Under the pieces are notes generated by a model. That model was not told the origin of the DNA. It ran no database searches and saw only the letters and a list, made by a program, of their open reading frames with translations. From Thunnus maccoyii (taxonomy: Eukaryota; Chordata; Actinopteri; Scombriformes; Scombridae), in NCBI RefSeq assembly GCF_910596095.1, contig NC_056553.1, positions 26,712,725 to 26,776,724 on the forward strand: a stretch of 64,000 nt of DNA, read 5' to 3'. A program made the position numbers and the translations under genes. Positions within the stretch are counted from its first letter, which is position 1, and every line of letters begins with the position of its first letter. Positions 11,877 through 23,900 of this stretch are shown here, piece after piece.

Positions 11877-14800
11877 ATGGAGACAATAAGACTACCCGCA
11901 GCCTCTCTGGCTCTCTTTATTCTCCTCTTTCTCTTCACAAACTCAGCTTCAGGTGAGTCCCACCAGCCATATTCATACCACCTTAGCAGGGACTGTAACA
12001 GTATTTGAAAGCTATTTTCATTAAAAGTATATGTTGATTAGTCTACAATATAAGATATTAGAAATGCAGCGCGCCTGAAATATGAAAACAAAAAAGTAGA
12101 ATTGAGTAGGCCTATGAAAAAGAAGAAAACATAGTGAAATGTAAATAGTGGTTTATATATTATTTAGAAAAAGAAAAAAAAAACGCTTGAATTTATAGAA
12201 AATGTAAAGATTATTTTTATATATTTATTTGCATGGTAAAAGAAAGCAGCAGAAACACAGCAACAAGAGAGAAGAAGCAAATTGTGCAGGTGAGATTTAG
12301 AAAAGGAATCTCACCTCATTACGTATTACAAGCAAAAACAAAAGTCCACAAAAATAATCAAACAAGTAGCCATAAGATCAAAAAGCAACATAAAGTATGC
12401 AGCATCAACCAAGTAAAGACATAAAATAAATACATAAAATAAATAAAATAATTTAATGATAGTGTGTGTTTTGGCGTATATGTGAGCGTGCAGGCGCACT
12501 GAAGTCAACTCCTTACGAGAGAGAGAGAGAGAGAAAAGACAATTATAGTCAGATATGACACGTTTGAGGTATGGATTAATGAGGTAATAATAAAGAGTTA
12601 ATAAACACCAAACTTTTTCATTTTCAAATGATGCCAATAGATTTGGACGTTTTATTGTAAACAAAACGAATATGACTTCCAGTTTAGAGTTTCATCAATC
12701 AGGACTCCAAGGTCACTTGTAGTTGCATTAAATACAACTAGTGCATCTACAGAGGTCCTTCATCAGGTCACACTCTGCCTTCACTTTTTTTCCTCCCATT
12801 TATATTCATATTTTACACACATATATAATTATTTTGCGTTGCCTTTGCTGAAAGTCTACTTTGGGGTACTTACAACAATTGTTTTCATGTTAAGCGTTTT
12901 TTCCTTCACCACAATTTTGTTTAATTTATTTTAAATGGTTAATCAACAGGTCACTTCACACTCTGCAAACTGGATTTTTGAGCACAAATGAACATGCTTA
13001 TAAATATCTATATATCTTTAAGAAGAGGCTGCCCATACTGTACAAAATATATCATTTATTTAAAATGCAATACATTATTAGTATGTAAATTGCTTACTGT
13101 GTGCTTTGTGTGTAACCTCACCATTTTAAATGAAGATTACTTGCAACACTTTAGTGTTCAGGCTGCTGCTACACCTAAACTAACATGCACATTACTGATT
13201 CTTACAGCTAGGAAAGTTTCTTTCTGTTCTTTGTGGAACCACCCAGGCCCCTCAATCTGTCATCCATTCGTCTTCATTTTCAATCATCCTGCTTTTTAAT
13301 GCAAAGTTACTAAATTGTCACAAGTGAGGACCTCCCAAAGTGATTACATAACTGGCATCAGTGTGTGTGTTTGTTTGCCCACTCTGTCCAGAGGAAGCAC
13401 TGGCAACATCTTATCTTTATCATTATTGCAGAGAAAGTATTTTGTTATCAAAGCAGTTTTTTTTGTCTTCTACATTCTTCTGTAGTTGGAAAAATAAACC
13501 ACAAGTGTCTGTGGCAGAGAGCAGACAGTCAGTACATGAAGTTGATGACCGGAGATCTTTTATAACACTGATAAGAGCAAGGGGTATCACTCAGCACTTT
13601 GATGAGATCACTTCATGAACCTGATGAAATGTTGCGTGTGAACGCTTGATCTTATATTCATCTTGTAGATACCATGATGTTGTTCTGCAGTGGTGCGTCC
13701 AAATATTTATCAAGGTTTATGTAATAACACAGTAATAAGTTAGTGTGATCCAAAATAAGATTAATATAAAATAAATTATTACAGTTTTAATACATAAAAA
13801 GTGCAGCATTTACCATTTAAAAAGAATCTTTGGGGCAATCTCCTCTTGTGTTTGAGTTAGGCACCGTGTGTGACTGTGTCTCCTCTACAGCTCAGCTTTT
13901 GGAATGCCACATAGACTACATGTATAAGGAAATGTATCTACAGATATAAGATACCTATATAGGGGTTTTACAACGTTTTCAAATAGTATTTTACACAGCT
14001 TTATTTTCATTTTTCAGGTTCCTATCCCAGAGCACAGAATGTCACTTGGAAATCCACTAACTTTAAAACCATACTGACCTGGGGTCCAGAACCATCAGCG
14101 GATTACTCCTACACTGTGCAGTTCTCTGTGTAAGTAGTTGCATCCAAACCCTAACCAGAAATTACATTTAATTGCAGTCTTCATTCCTGGCAAAAGTACA
14201 TTCAGGTTTTTAGTGTGTAGACTGAAGTACATTCCTCTCTAACATCCTGGCTGAGTAGTCTTGAAGGAAAGTTAAATGGCAGCAGTGCATGATAAGAAGC
14301 CATTATTGATCCACTAAAAGCTTTTACAGGGAATCTTGATTTTATGCCAGTCATCTTTAAACAACAAAGATTATGAAAAGGAACATGGACTTTCATGAAA
14401 GACGAATGGATATTAAATAAAAAACAAACAAAACAAAAACTGGGGGTGTATTATGAAATATTAGTGACAGATTACAAGTGTAACTGAGGCAAAGGCAACT
14501 TTTTCTTGCAATTTCATTCATTCATTTCATTAAATTATCGAATTGTCAAACATTTTTTGTGCATTGTGATTATGATATAGGGTTGTGACTGTAATTACTG
14601 CATTCTTGCAGTGTACTTGCAGGAATGCAGTAATTACTGGAATCCTGGAATCTTTTATCTTGTGCCTGACGTTGCTGTTATTTGAATGCTCTTCTAATAT
14701 GTTACATTTATATCAGCCAGTCATGTCTGTGTATAATAAGGAGATTGTCTTGTCAAACTGTTGCAGGGTTGGTCAGGACAAAAAGAACGACCCTAACTGC

Positions 14801-17229
14801 TTCCGGAGATCGGCAACAGTGTGTGATCTGTCCAGCTCTCTGAAAGATCCGAAGGCCTGCTACACAGCTGATGTCCAGTCTGAACCACCGCGGGGGGAGA
14901 CCTCTGATGTCATTGAGCCCCCCTACACCAGCTCACCACGATTCTGCCCCTACAAAGACAGTATGTTCTTTTTATCAACATAATGTGTTGGAAAAAATGT
15001 CATTTTGAAGCACACAGTCAAGTGAGAATAATATACAGACTGTTTAGAAGCATGACACACGAACACACCATACAGCCAAACAGCTTACACACATAGTGAC
15101 TTTATGGTTTTCTCCTCAACAAACATGTTTTATAGGATAATTCCAGTTTATGACAATGTGTGTTTTATTTTCATAGCTTTTGTCATCATTCTCCTCAGTA
15201 ATAATAAGTCAAAACAAGAGGAGTCAGATTATTTAAGAGGAGATGAGCAGTAGAATTATTACCATCCTTCAACTTTAACCTACTGTACTCAAGGTGGATT
15301 AATAGGTCTGAGTTAAGGGATTAGAACTGTGATTGGTCAGTTCAATTCATTAACGTTAAAGGTTATCATGTTGTCATGATCAGACTGGTCATTATACACA
15401 CAGTTAGATGCAGAGATAGACCTGTGAACTCTCTGTCTGCCTGTAAAACACATCTGATCCTCTGTCCCTCCACCACAGCTGATATAGGCAGACTTGACTT
15501 CAAGCTGGAGGTGAGCGCAAACAAAAAGACCACACTGTATGTGACTGACCCACTCACTGCCGTGTTTAAAGATGGTCGCCAGCTGAACATCAGGGATATC
15601 TTCGCAGATGACCTGGCATATAAAGTCACCTATCGTAGAAATAAGAGCACTGGCAAGGTGAGCTGCAGCACACACCACAACATCAGCCTCAAACACACCA
15701 ATGACAAAGAAGACATGCAGTAAGCCTGATGTTATCCCTCTGTATTGTCAGAAAGTGCACTTCTCCAAGACCAATGTGATAGAGCTGCCTGATCTGGACC
15801 GAGGTGAGAGCTACTGTTTCAACGTCCAGGCCTACATCTCCAGCCGCAGCCCCAATAAACAGCTGGGAGAGCTGAGCCAGACCAAGTGCTCCGAAGACAA
15901 AGACCTGTCCATCTTTGAAGGTGAGGAGGAAAGGATTTTAAAGAGGATTTTAAAAGAGACAGACAAGAGGTGGCAAGCAGAAAAAATGTGTACAGGTGTT
16001 CTTCTGAGTGAACGTCCAGATCTCACTCTAGTTATTTCCTGCAGAAGCAGAACATAGATGCATGTTAATGGTCAGCGTGTTCATGGTCAATGTTCAGTTT
16101 TTTCAAGTGCAACTTTTGACTGAAGACCTCTTACAACAAAGACTCTTACATAAGCAAAGTAATGAGTTGATGATGGAGAGCGCTGACAGATTGTCCCTTT
16201 GCTATCACAGCTAACACTCATGCTGATTTAGCAGCCATCTGACAAAGAGACTCACATGGCTCTGTCCTTTGTTATAAACTACAGTGTACAGTGTCCTTAT
16301 TATCAGTGCAACTGTAAAGAGACAGTAGAAGCACATTTCTTTCCCACAAACCTCAATCTTTAGTTGTTGTTGGTTGTTTAGTTGGAGGTCAACACATCTC
16401 TCAGAAGATGATGGGATGTTGGGAGGAAGGATTACTCATGTCTCTTTGTTTGAACTGTAACAAAATGCAGTTCAGCTACACTCCCTATGGGCTGTGTCTT
16501 TACATGTGACCAACTCCTACATGTATTTACTGTAAATGCTAGAGAAGCTTCTCTGTGTTTGTGTTATTAGCTATGATGAAGCCCTTTGGGGGAATAGGGA
16601 GTATTTTCACATCTAGGGTCATATTTGTGTGCAAGATTGTGGGAAAAGTGCAGCTCTGTCCCTATACTCACACAAGCCTCGCTAAAATCACGCAAACTTC
16701 TTTTTTCATGTTTTGCTCGTCTGTTTCATTTATTTTCATTCTACGCTGACAGAAAAACAACAACAACAACAACAACAAAAAAACATGTTAATTCGATTAA
16801 TACCAGCAAGACAGATTAAGATTGAGTGAATCTTTCTAAAATCTTCCACACCAAAAGTGCTGCTTCAGTGCACTGGGCACAGCCCACCCAGTTAATGAAG
16901 TATAACCCCTAGTGGTGTGTATTTTTTTATTTTATTTTAGACTCTACTTTATGTCTCTTTTTTTTTTTTAAATCTTTATTCATACCACATCCAATTACTG
17001 CAAAAATTATCTTTTTTTCACATCAATCACTAACGTCTCATTTTTAAAGTAATGTTGTCTTGTTTTGTCTTCCACAGAGTACTCAGTGGGTGTGATCGCT
17101 GGTGCCATCTTAGTCATCTTGCTGCTGATTGCTATCATCATCGCTGTCACAGTGATCTGCTGCAACCGCAGGAAGAACGCTGAAGGACGAAGAAGTGGAA
17201 AAGAAGGAGTTCCACTCCAGAATGTCTAG
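11877..17229 (+). CDS. f3: Tissue factor (coagulation factor III)
   Basis: Cell-surface receptor and cofactor for factor VIIa that starts the extrinsic clotting cascade. Coding exons: 11877-11952, 14018-14129, 14767-14960, 15479-15657, 15752-15920, 17078-17229 (882 nt, 293 aa; human is 295). Intron phases are 1-2-1-0-1, the pattern of class II cytokine-receptor genes. Visible parts: a signal peptide (about residues 1-26); the first fibronectin-III domain with a [10 protein letters not shown] block (exon 2) and a Cys74-Cys82 pair spaced as in human TF; the second domain with [10 protein letters not shown] at the exon 4/5 join, aligning with the human Lys165-Lys166 region used for factor X activation, and the YCFNVQ...KC cysteine pair; a transmembrane helix (about 247-272); then CCNRRK and a short tail. 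The start is the first ATG leading into the signal peptide. Exon 4 to 5 spans an intron of only 94 bp. Tail to tail with acp5. Confidence 0.96.
11953..14017 (+). other. f3 intron 1
   Basis: GTGAGT donor and TTTTCAG acceptor. A short AG-repeat tract lies near 12517-12533. No other gene or recognisable mobile element is seen; open frames here are short and lack domains. Confidence 0.85.
14591..14637. repeat. Near-perfect 20-bp hairpin in f3 intron 2
   Basis: Arms 14591-14610 and 14618-14637 are reverse complements at 19 of 20 positions, separated by a 7-nt loop. It lies in intron 2, about 130 bp upstream of exon 3. The flanking DNA shows no transposon ends. It could be a small palindromic insertion or a structured intronic element. 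Confidence 0.85.
15921..17077 (+). other. f3 intron 5
   Basis: GTGAGG donor and TTCCACAG acceptor. It contains an AAC microsatellite (16756-16778) and T-rich tracts near 16921-16975. No coding potential recognised. Confidence 0.85.
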
Positions 17230-17790
17230 AATGTGTATTCCAACACATCACTGTGGGACCATGCGGTACAGCTGGCCTGGATGGATCAGGATCTAGTATA
17301 ACATTCCACTGTCAAACACCGGAATCAATCCTTCCTTAGTTTCTGTGAAACTGCCTCTGATCCTGTCAGGCATATTTTATTCTTTCTATATCATTTCATG
17401 CTGCAGATGAAGAGACTTTTGGAAAACACTGTTTGAACACTGCTGTACACAAATCATATTGCTGAAGCTGTAATATTTCATTCATTGTCTTTTGGTGAGC
17501 GGTACTTCTGATGACTTTAGATAAACACTACCAACTGTTCCTATTTATTTCACTTTACTGTGAACTTTCTAACTTTAAATGCTTTTTGGGGAGAAATCTA
17601 CACTTCATGGGATCAAGACCTAGTATATTTTATTTTTGTATCAAATGCTTAATTTATTGTGTTCAATGGGAATTAACATATTTGTAAATATTGATATTTT
17701 TAGCTGTTTTATACTTCTGATTGTTGCAGATCATTTTATGTCATTTAATGTTGAAAAAGTAATAAACATTTTACAGAACAAGAATCAACC
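17230..17790 (+). other. f3 3' UTR
   Basis: About 530 nt from the stop codon to the canonical AATAAA at 17761-17766, with cleavage expected near 17780-17790. The second half is T-rich with several ATTTA motifs (for example near 17540-17550 and 17650), which fits the unstable, inducible mRNA known for mammalian tissue factor. Confidence 0.75.
17761..17766 (+). terminator. f3 polyadenylation signal
   Basis: Canonical AATAAA about 530 nt after the f3 stop codon. It is the only canonical hexamer I saw in the first 600 nt. Confidence 0.75.
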
Positions 17791-18488
17791 ACTGTCATTT
17801 GGTTCAATTTTGAAAAAAAAAACAGTGTAGTCGTGGCATTCAGATGAAGAGACGTCCGTAAATCAGGTAGATTCAAGCCTCAGACACAAACACAGCTGGG
17901 ATGGACCAGAAAATGTGATACATCATCACACGTACTAACCAGTGCTCATATACCAGTGTGACACGATCGTCTGATACAAACACTTTCATAATGCTGTATG
18001 AACCGAATGTTTGTGAGCTGTAGAAGTCAGGCTACCAGTGAAGTCTGCCTCCAAAATGTCCTCTCAGTTCAGTGGCGATGTTTTGGAACTTAACTGACCT
18101 CTGTTGACCTTCAAAACACTGACTGTGTTGTGAGAGACAGACAGGCATTTAGGGAGTTTGCAGGCACTATTAGTAATTCTGAGTCTGATCAGGTGCTGGC
18201 ACTTACATAAACAGTATTGATTAATCTTCAGTGGGATTTATTGAAAGGAAACAAGGAAAGAAATTATGTGCCACATTTTGTGATATAAATACATTCATGA
18301 TACACTGATGGGACTAAAACATTAAACCCAGTTTAACACTCTGGTAACATTAAAATTCCTAAATTTGATGTGTAGTCTGTCTGGACAAACTCATTTTGAA
18401 CTAAGGAATACTAAAGACAGGTTAAAGAACGATGTCAAACCGGTATTAAAGGCAGCATGCAGGCAGGCAGACAGGCTTTTACTGTGCA

Positions 18489-18987
18489 AGTACTGTGCAA
18501 AAGTTGTAAGCACTAAAAGTAAAGTGAGGATGCTTTAAAAAAAAAAAAAAGGAATGCCGTGAATAGTTTTTAATCAAATAAATCAATATTTGCTGTGAGC
18601 AGTGTTGCCTTTAAAGCAGCAGCAGTTCTCCTCGGTACACCTGCACACAGTTTTTCAGGTGATTGGCAGGTCGGTTGTTCCTGCATCTTGAAGAAGTTGC
18701 CACACTTCTTCTGTGGATTTAGGCGTCTCAGCTGCTTCTGTCTCTTCATGGAATCCCAGACTGACTCCATGATGTTGAGATCAGGGCTCTGTGGGGGCCA
18801 AACCATCTGTTGCAGGACTCCTTGTTCTTCTTGTTGCTTAAGATAGTTCTTTATGACTCTGGCTGATGTTTGGACTCGTTGTCATGCTGCAGAATACGTT
18901 AGAGACACCCAGATGCCTCCCTATTGGTATTGCATTATGGCTAAAAATCTAAACATGTAAAGTGCCTAATACTTTTGCACAGTACTG
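18489..18987 (-). mobile_element. Tc1-like MITE, second copy (about 499 bp)
   Basis: Same family as 4906-5394. The left terminus reads AGTACTGTGCAAAAG and the right terminus in reverse complement CAGTACTGTGCAAAAG, followed by TA. The minus strand retains the transposase C-terminal segment PPQSPDLNIMESVWD plus KRQKQLRR (about 18,710-18,806), whose Glu would be the last acid of the DDE triad. The other catalytic residues are deleted. A homopolymeric A run (18537-18550) lies next to the left end. Confidence 0.85.
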
Positions 18988-19707
18988 TATAGATCAACTG
19001 CCCCTCTGAAATGTATGTTTACCAAATATAGTGCCATCTGATCAGAGTTTTGAGTCACTGAGTTATGTAGTTTTGATGTAAAATATAGTCTGTTTAACAT
19101 AACTTTGTACAGTTTTTAGCAGCTGTCTTTCTGCAGCTCACTGCTGCCCTCTATTGAAAAAAACTGGCTCCAGTTCATGAAATCATGGGCCAAGAAGCTT
19201 TAAAGAGGACCTTAAATGTCTAACGCTGCATTCAAAGAACAGGACAGAAAATATGCAAATATTTTGAAAATTATAAACACAATGAAACAGGCACAGTGTG
19301 CCATTTAGTTTTTGAATTTTCAAGCTAGCCTGAAATAATATATGGTAATAAGTAAGTGTAAAGTAACTGTGATGAAGTGTAAAGTGTAAAGAGAGACAGG
19401 AGAAGTGAAACATTCAATACAGTTCTATTCACCTGTTTTTATTCACATTTCAATGCTTAAAAAGGCAGACATGGAGAAGTTGGCATAGCAAAAAAGAGAC
19501 AATGTGAAATCTTCTTTTTTGCCACCACACTGGTCCTCAGACTTTTTGACATTTCTCAAATTTAGGTGGCCACCATTCCTTACAATCAGTGAATATTGCA
19601 TAGTGAGAATACCTTGTATTGTAACTACTATGCAGTTCATGCTAATAGTTCAAAATACTCAAAATATTTGCAACGATTCAGCAATAGGGGTTTGGGTAGC
19701 AATTGTC

Positions 19708-20302
19708 TTAAAGGACAGGTGTGTCTAAAAACAACAGGTGTCCATATGAACAGTGAAAGAGGTTTTCCTCACTGTGATCATTCCTCCTGTTCATACTGGC
19801 TATTAAAAGATCCTTCAAATGTGCTTTCAATGTAAGTGATGGAGGCCAAAATCCACAGTGTGTCCACACAGTCATTTAAAAGTTGCTTATATTCATATAT
19901 TATTGAAGCTTATATTCAGCTTCAGCAGTCTGAGTTAGTCATATCAAGTGGATATCTGCCACATTTACAGTCTTTTTAGCATCAAATTCCCTCTTTGTGT
20001 TTCCCTGTTGAGCTGCGGTGGAAGTATAGTAACAAAAAGAGGAACTTTGGTACTAAAAAGACTGTAACATTGAAAGATATCTATTTGATTTGATTCATTT
20101 GGATGCTGAAGCTTCATATTAGCCTCAGATAAACTTTTAAATACATTTTGGCCCAGAAGGAGGACATTATGAAGGGATCTTCTAATGGTCAGTATGAACA
20201 GGAGGGATGATTACAGCAAGAAAAAAACATGTTTCAATGTTCATTTTGGCTCCTGACTGTTGTTTTAAGAAAGACTTGAAAATTTGTGAACTTGTCGTTT
20301 AA
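19708..20302. mobile_element. Foldback element with TTAA ends, copy 1
   Basis: A 595-bp long imperfect palindrome. The left arm begins TTAAAGGACAGG and the right arm ends with the degraded complement ACTTGTCGTTTAA. Internal blocks such as TTCCTCCTGTTCATACTG on the left recur inverted on the right. TTAA at each end suggests a piggyBac-type target duplication, but the family is unassigned. No coding frame. The related copy is at 26623-27253 in inverted orientation. Confidence 0.75.
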
Positions 20303-20966
20303 TACCAGTGCTGATGCAATAAATGAATTTTGGTACTGACACTAAATCAATACTTTTTTGATACCTTTGAGGAAATTCATCTTTGAGGAAAATGAACCTG
20401 TTTATCTACAAAGCTCAATTTTATGTCACAAAAGGAGGAGTTCTCAAATTTTAAATTGTCTAAACACAAGCAGCTGTACAAGAATTTTGCACAACATTTT
20501 GATTTACATCGGGAACTATCTGATCAAACACTGACACTGATGTCAACATTCAGTCATTGACAGTTTTTGATCATCAAGACTAAATGCCAAAACTACATTA
20601 TTGTACATAGCCAGACTTTCAATACATACATAACATAAAATATAGTATAGTAAATACAGTATAAATTATTTCATCATGTAATTAGATATTAATTGACTCA
20701 AAAACAGAATACATCATCACCCAAAACCGTCAGCATCACCTTCAGCATTACACCAATGTTACTGGCCTTTCCAAAGCCAGTGAGCCACGTTAATGGTGAC
20801 AGTATTAAAATAGGACAACAGCATTAAAATGATGTACTGCCAGTGAAGTAGCAGTATATACATGGGATTATGAAAGAGAATAAACAATGTCTAAACAATA
20901 CATGTATGGCACCTGTTCTAACTGTGACTGCAGCAAAACATTTCTGATGGAGACTGATGAAACGCC

Positions 20967-23900
20967 TCAGACTCTGCGTGTCGGCAGCTCTGCCTGGTAA
21001 ACACACTTCCCATCTGTCTGCATGAAACCGACTGTCATGTGATGCTCAGTGACCTGGAAGTAAACCACACCACCTGCTGTGTGATTGACAGGACTGGAGT
21101 AGAGCTGCCAGGACAGAGGAATGCTTTCCCTGTGACTGGTGGCGGGGTCACTGACAGCCCCACTCCCACTGACCACATACGGGCTCCCATCATCCTCTCT
21201 GATAAACTGTTTGAAGTGTAGAAACAAACAAACAGACAGTGTAAAAGGCATCTAAATTGTCAGTCTCAGCTGTACTGTATTTACAACAACTTCACTAGAT
21301 TAAAAAAATATATATATCAGACCCTCTTGTTGTCATATATAGATGGCGTTGCATTTCTAAAACTGATATGTTCATGAAGCGATGTAACTAAACATACATT
21401 CTATGTGACTCCACTGGCACCTAATTATGTGTTGAAAATGAAAAATGAAAATACAACAGAATACCATTAATATTACTGTGACAACTTGGCCTGTCTCTAA
21501 AGTCTTCATTTGGGAACATTTTGGACTTGGAATGTTGTTTTGGTCTTGAAACTCAAAATGTGACTACAGGCCTATAAAGGCTGAGCAGACCTGCTCAAGA
21601 ATGATGCAAACCAGCTGTGGACCAAGATGCAACAAGTAAACATTCACTGTAGCACCTGCCAGCATGTGTCTTTGACCAATATGTGCCTGAAAGGTGCAAT
21701 GAAATGCACCTTTCTCCTCACAAGATCATGTAAATAATGGACAGAAGGACAGACGCCTGGACTGATCAATTGGTGGACAAACACATACATTTATTTGACT
21801 GAATCTGTGGACACATGGTAATATTTATGTGACTGAGCATTAGGATGATGTGATGTGATGATGGCAATATTCCAATTTGTTGATGTCAACAAAAAGCATG
21901 GGTGAAAGTGAAAGTAGCATTGCAATCAGCTCCACAGTGGAGGAGTTAAAAAGGGGAGCAACTTCAGTAGTTAAGAGGTGGTTTGGTTACAAAAGATCTG
22001 ATGCACAACAAACCAGGATAGTATGTAAGAAGTGCAAGAAGACTGTAAAAACAAAAGGCAGCAATACAACAAACGCATTACACCACGTCAAGCAGAAGCA
22101 TCCGGTTGAATACAAGGAGAGCCAAAATTCCCGCCAGGAGTATTTTGTCATATCATCAAGAATATCATTACCCCAGAAATAACCTTAAATATTGTGATAT
22201 TATTTTAGGGCCATACTGCCCACCCCTACTGAGCATACAGTACATACCTGCAGGTTGTGATCATGGCCACACAGGTACACAGAGACTCTGTACTTCTTCA
22301 GCAGTGGCCTCAGTCTGTTGACCAAACAGGATGTTGGTCCATGATGGCCCATGGACCACACAGGATAATGACCAGCCACCACAACATAGTCTGACCTGGG
22401 GCGAGTCATACAACCAGTCTCATCAGTGGGCTGGCAACACGAGCACAGTCAACTGCTTCACATTCAAGCTCATATTCATTTGTCCTTTAAATCTGGAAGA
22501 CTTTGTAACTTAAAGTCCAGTGCGTTGGAGCACACAGCAACAGAAATGTCACTCTCTAAATCCTATTAAACACACTGGCTCACCTGCTACTGGCCAGTTT
22601 AGACTTGATCCACTCCCATTGATGGTCTGCTGCTCTGCGATCATCAGGTCCTGAAGGCTGGGTTTGGTCATAGGTGTTTCCACATAACACCACTGTGTCG
22701 ATCATCAGGATGCTCACTGACACATTTGTGTGTGGAACAGTAAATAGAAGGTCATAGTAGAGGCTGGGGTAGTTCCTAAAGAGACAAAACAGACCTGTTG
22801 ATATACTGATACAGTCATAGGCAGCAGGGAGATGTAAAAAGATCATGAAATCAGAAGTCTGACGTCACTGCATGTAAAACTGATAACAAAATAGTTAGAC
22901 TAAAATGTTGAAGTGAATGTAGGAGAGTTTGGTGTGTGCTGCATCTGTGCCTGCAAATGTTTCTTCTGACTGTGTGTATGTGTTGTTTGATGTTTACCAG
23001 CGATGTGACATGTCAGAGTAAGCTATCTGAGCTGTGATGTTGCCCCTGTGGTCATGGTTTCCAGCGATGAGGTACCATGGGATATCCAGCACTGAGGGCT
23101 GGGAGAAGACCCTTTCAAATGTGTACTGTGGACAGGAAACAGATAATTATTGTGTCATATTTGTTCTGCTTAGCACATTTAACATGGCATTTAATTTTTA
23201 AAATGGAATTACTCTGCTGTTAAGGATATGCTGCTTTTAACCAATAAATAATAAATATAACTGAACACATCTGAAGTCAACCACACACCTAAAATCCAGC
23301 CAGTAGTTTCATCCTTTCATGTTATTTTAACCTCTTAAATCTTTAATTCTCACTTAAAAATTACCTTCAATGTTTTGTTTTTTTTATTTAGTAAAAAACC
23401 CGGAATAATATAACTGTATGTACTGAACGTTCATGTTCCAACCAAAGCTACATAATGAAAAAAATCAAACCCAAGGAACCATGTTCTATCATATTACACA
23501 TATTTAGCCAAATTCCTGATTTTATTTTATAATCTTGGAATCTCACAAACTGTGTGATGATGATGACTCCCCATATCTCTGATAGAGAGTCTGCTTGGAT
23601 CCACTTATGTTTAAGATGTATTGACACACAGACCTGAGACTTGCAGCAATATAACAAGACCCTTCCAGACCTTATTAGATTGAATATCATTTGGACTCTG
23701 GGTGCTGGGTTCATTCTTGGTTATTAGAAAGGAGAGGGCCTCTAGACCAAACCCTGATGTTTGAGGTGGTCACCCCGGCACTACATCATCTTGATCTCCA
23801 TTAGCAGGAGTCTCTCTCATATACACTAAGTGCATTGCCAGGGTTGGTCTTGCTCAAACCTGCAACAATTCTGGAGAGTTCTGTTCGACCATCTACCTCA

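Larger units (their letters stand above)
17791..20966. other. f3-acp5 tail-to-tail intergenic region
   Basis: About 3.2 kb with no exon seen. It holds the second Tc1-like MITE (18489-18987) and one TTAA-ended foldback element (19708-20302). The part nearest acp5 (20303-20966) should include its 3' UTR. I could not find an unambiguous canonical polyadenylation signal on the minus strand there. Confidence 0.7.

Noticed and set aside
15376-15723. 115-codon frame that looks like a separate gene
   Set aside because: Its informative part is f3 exon 4 (15479-15657) read through its flanking introns.
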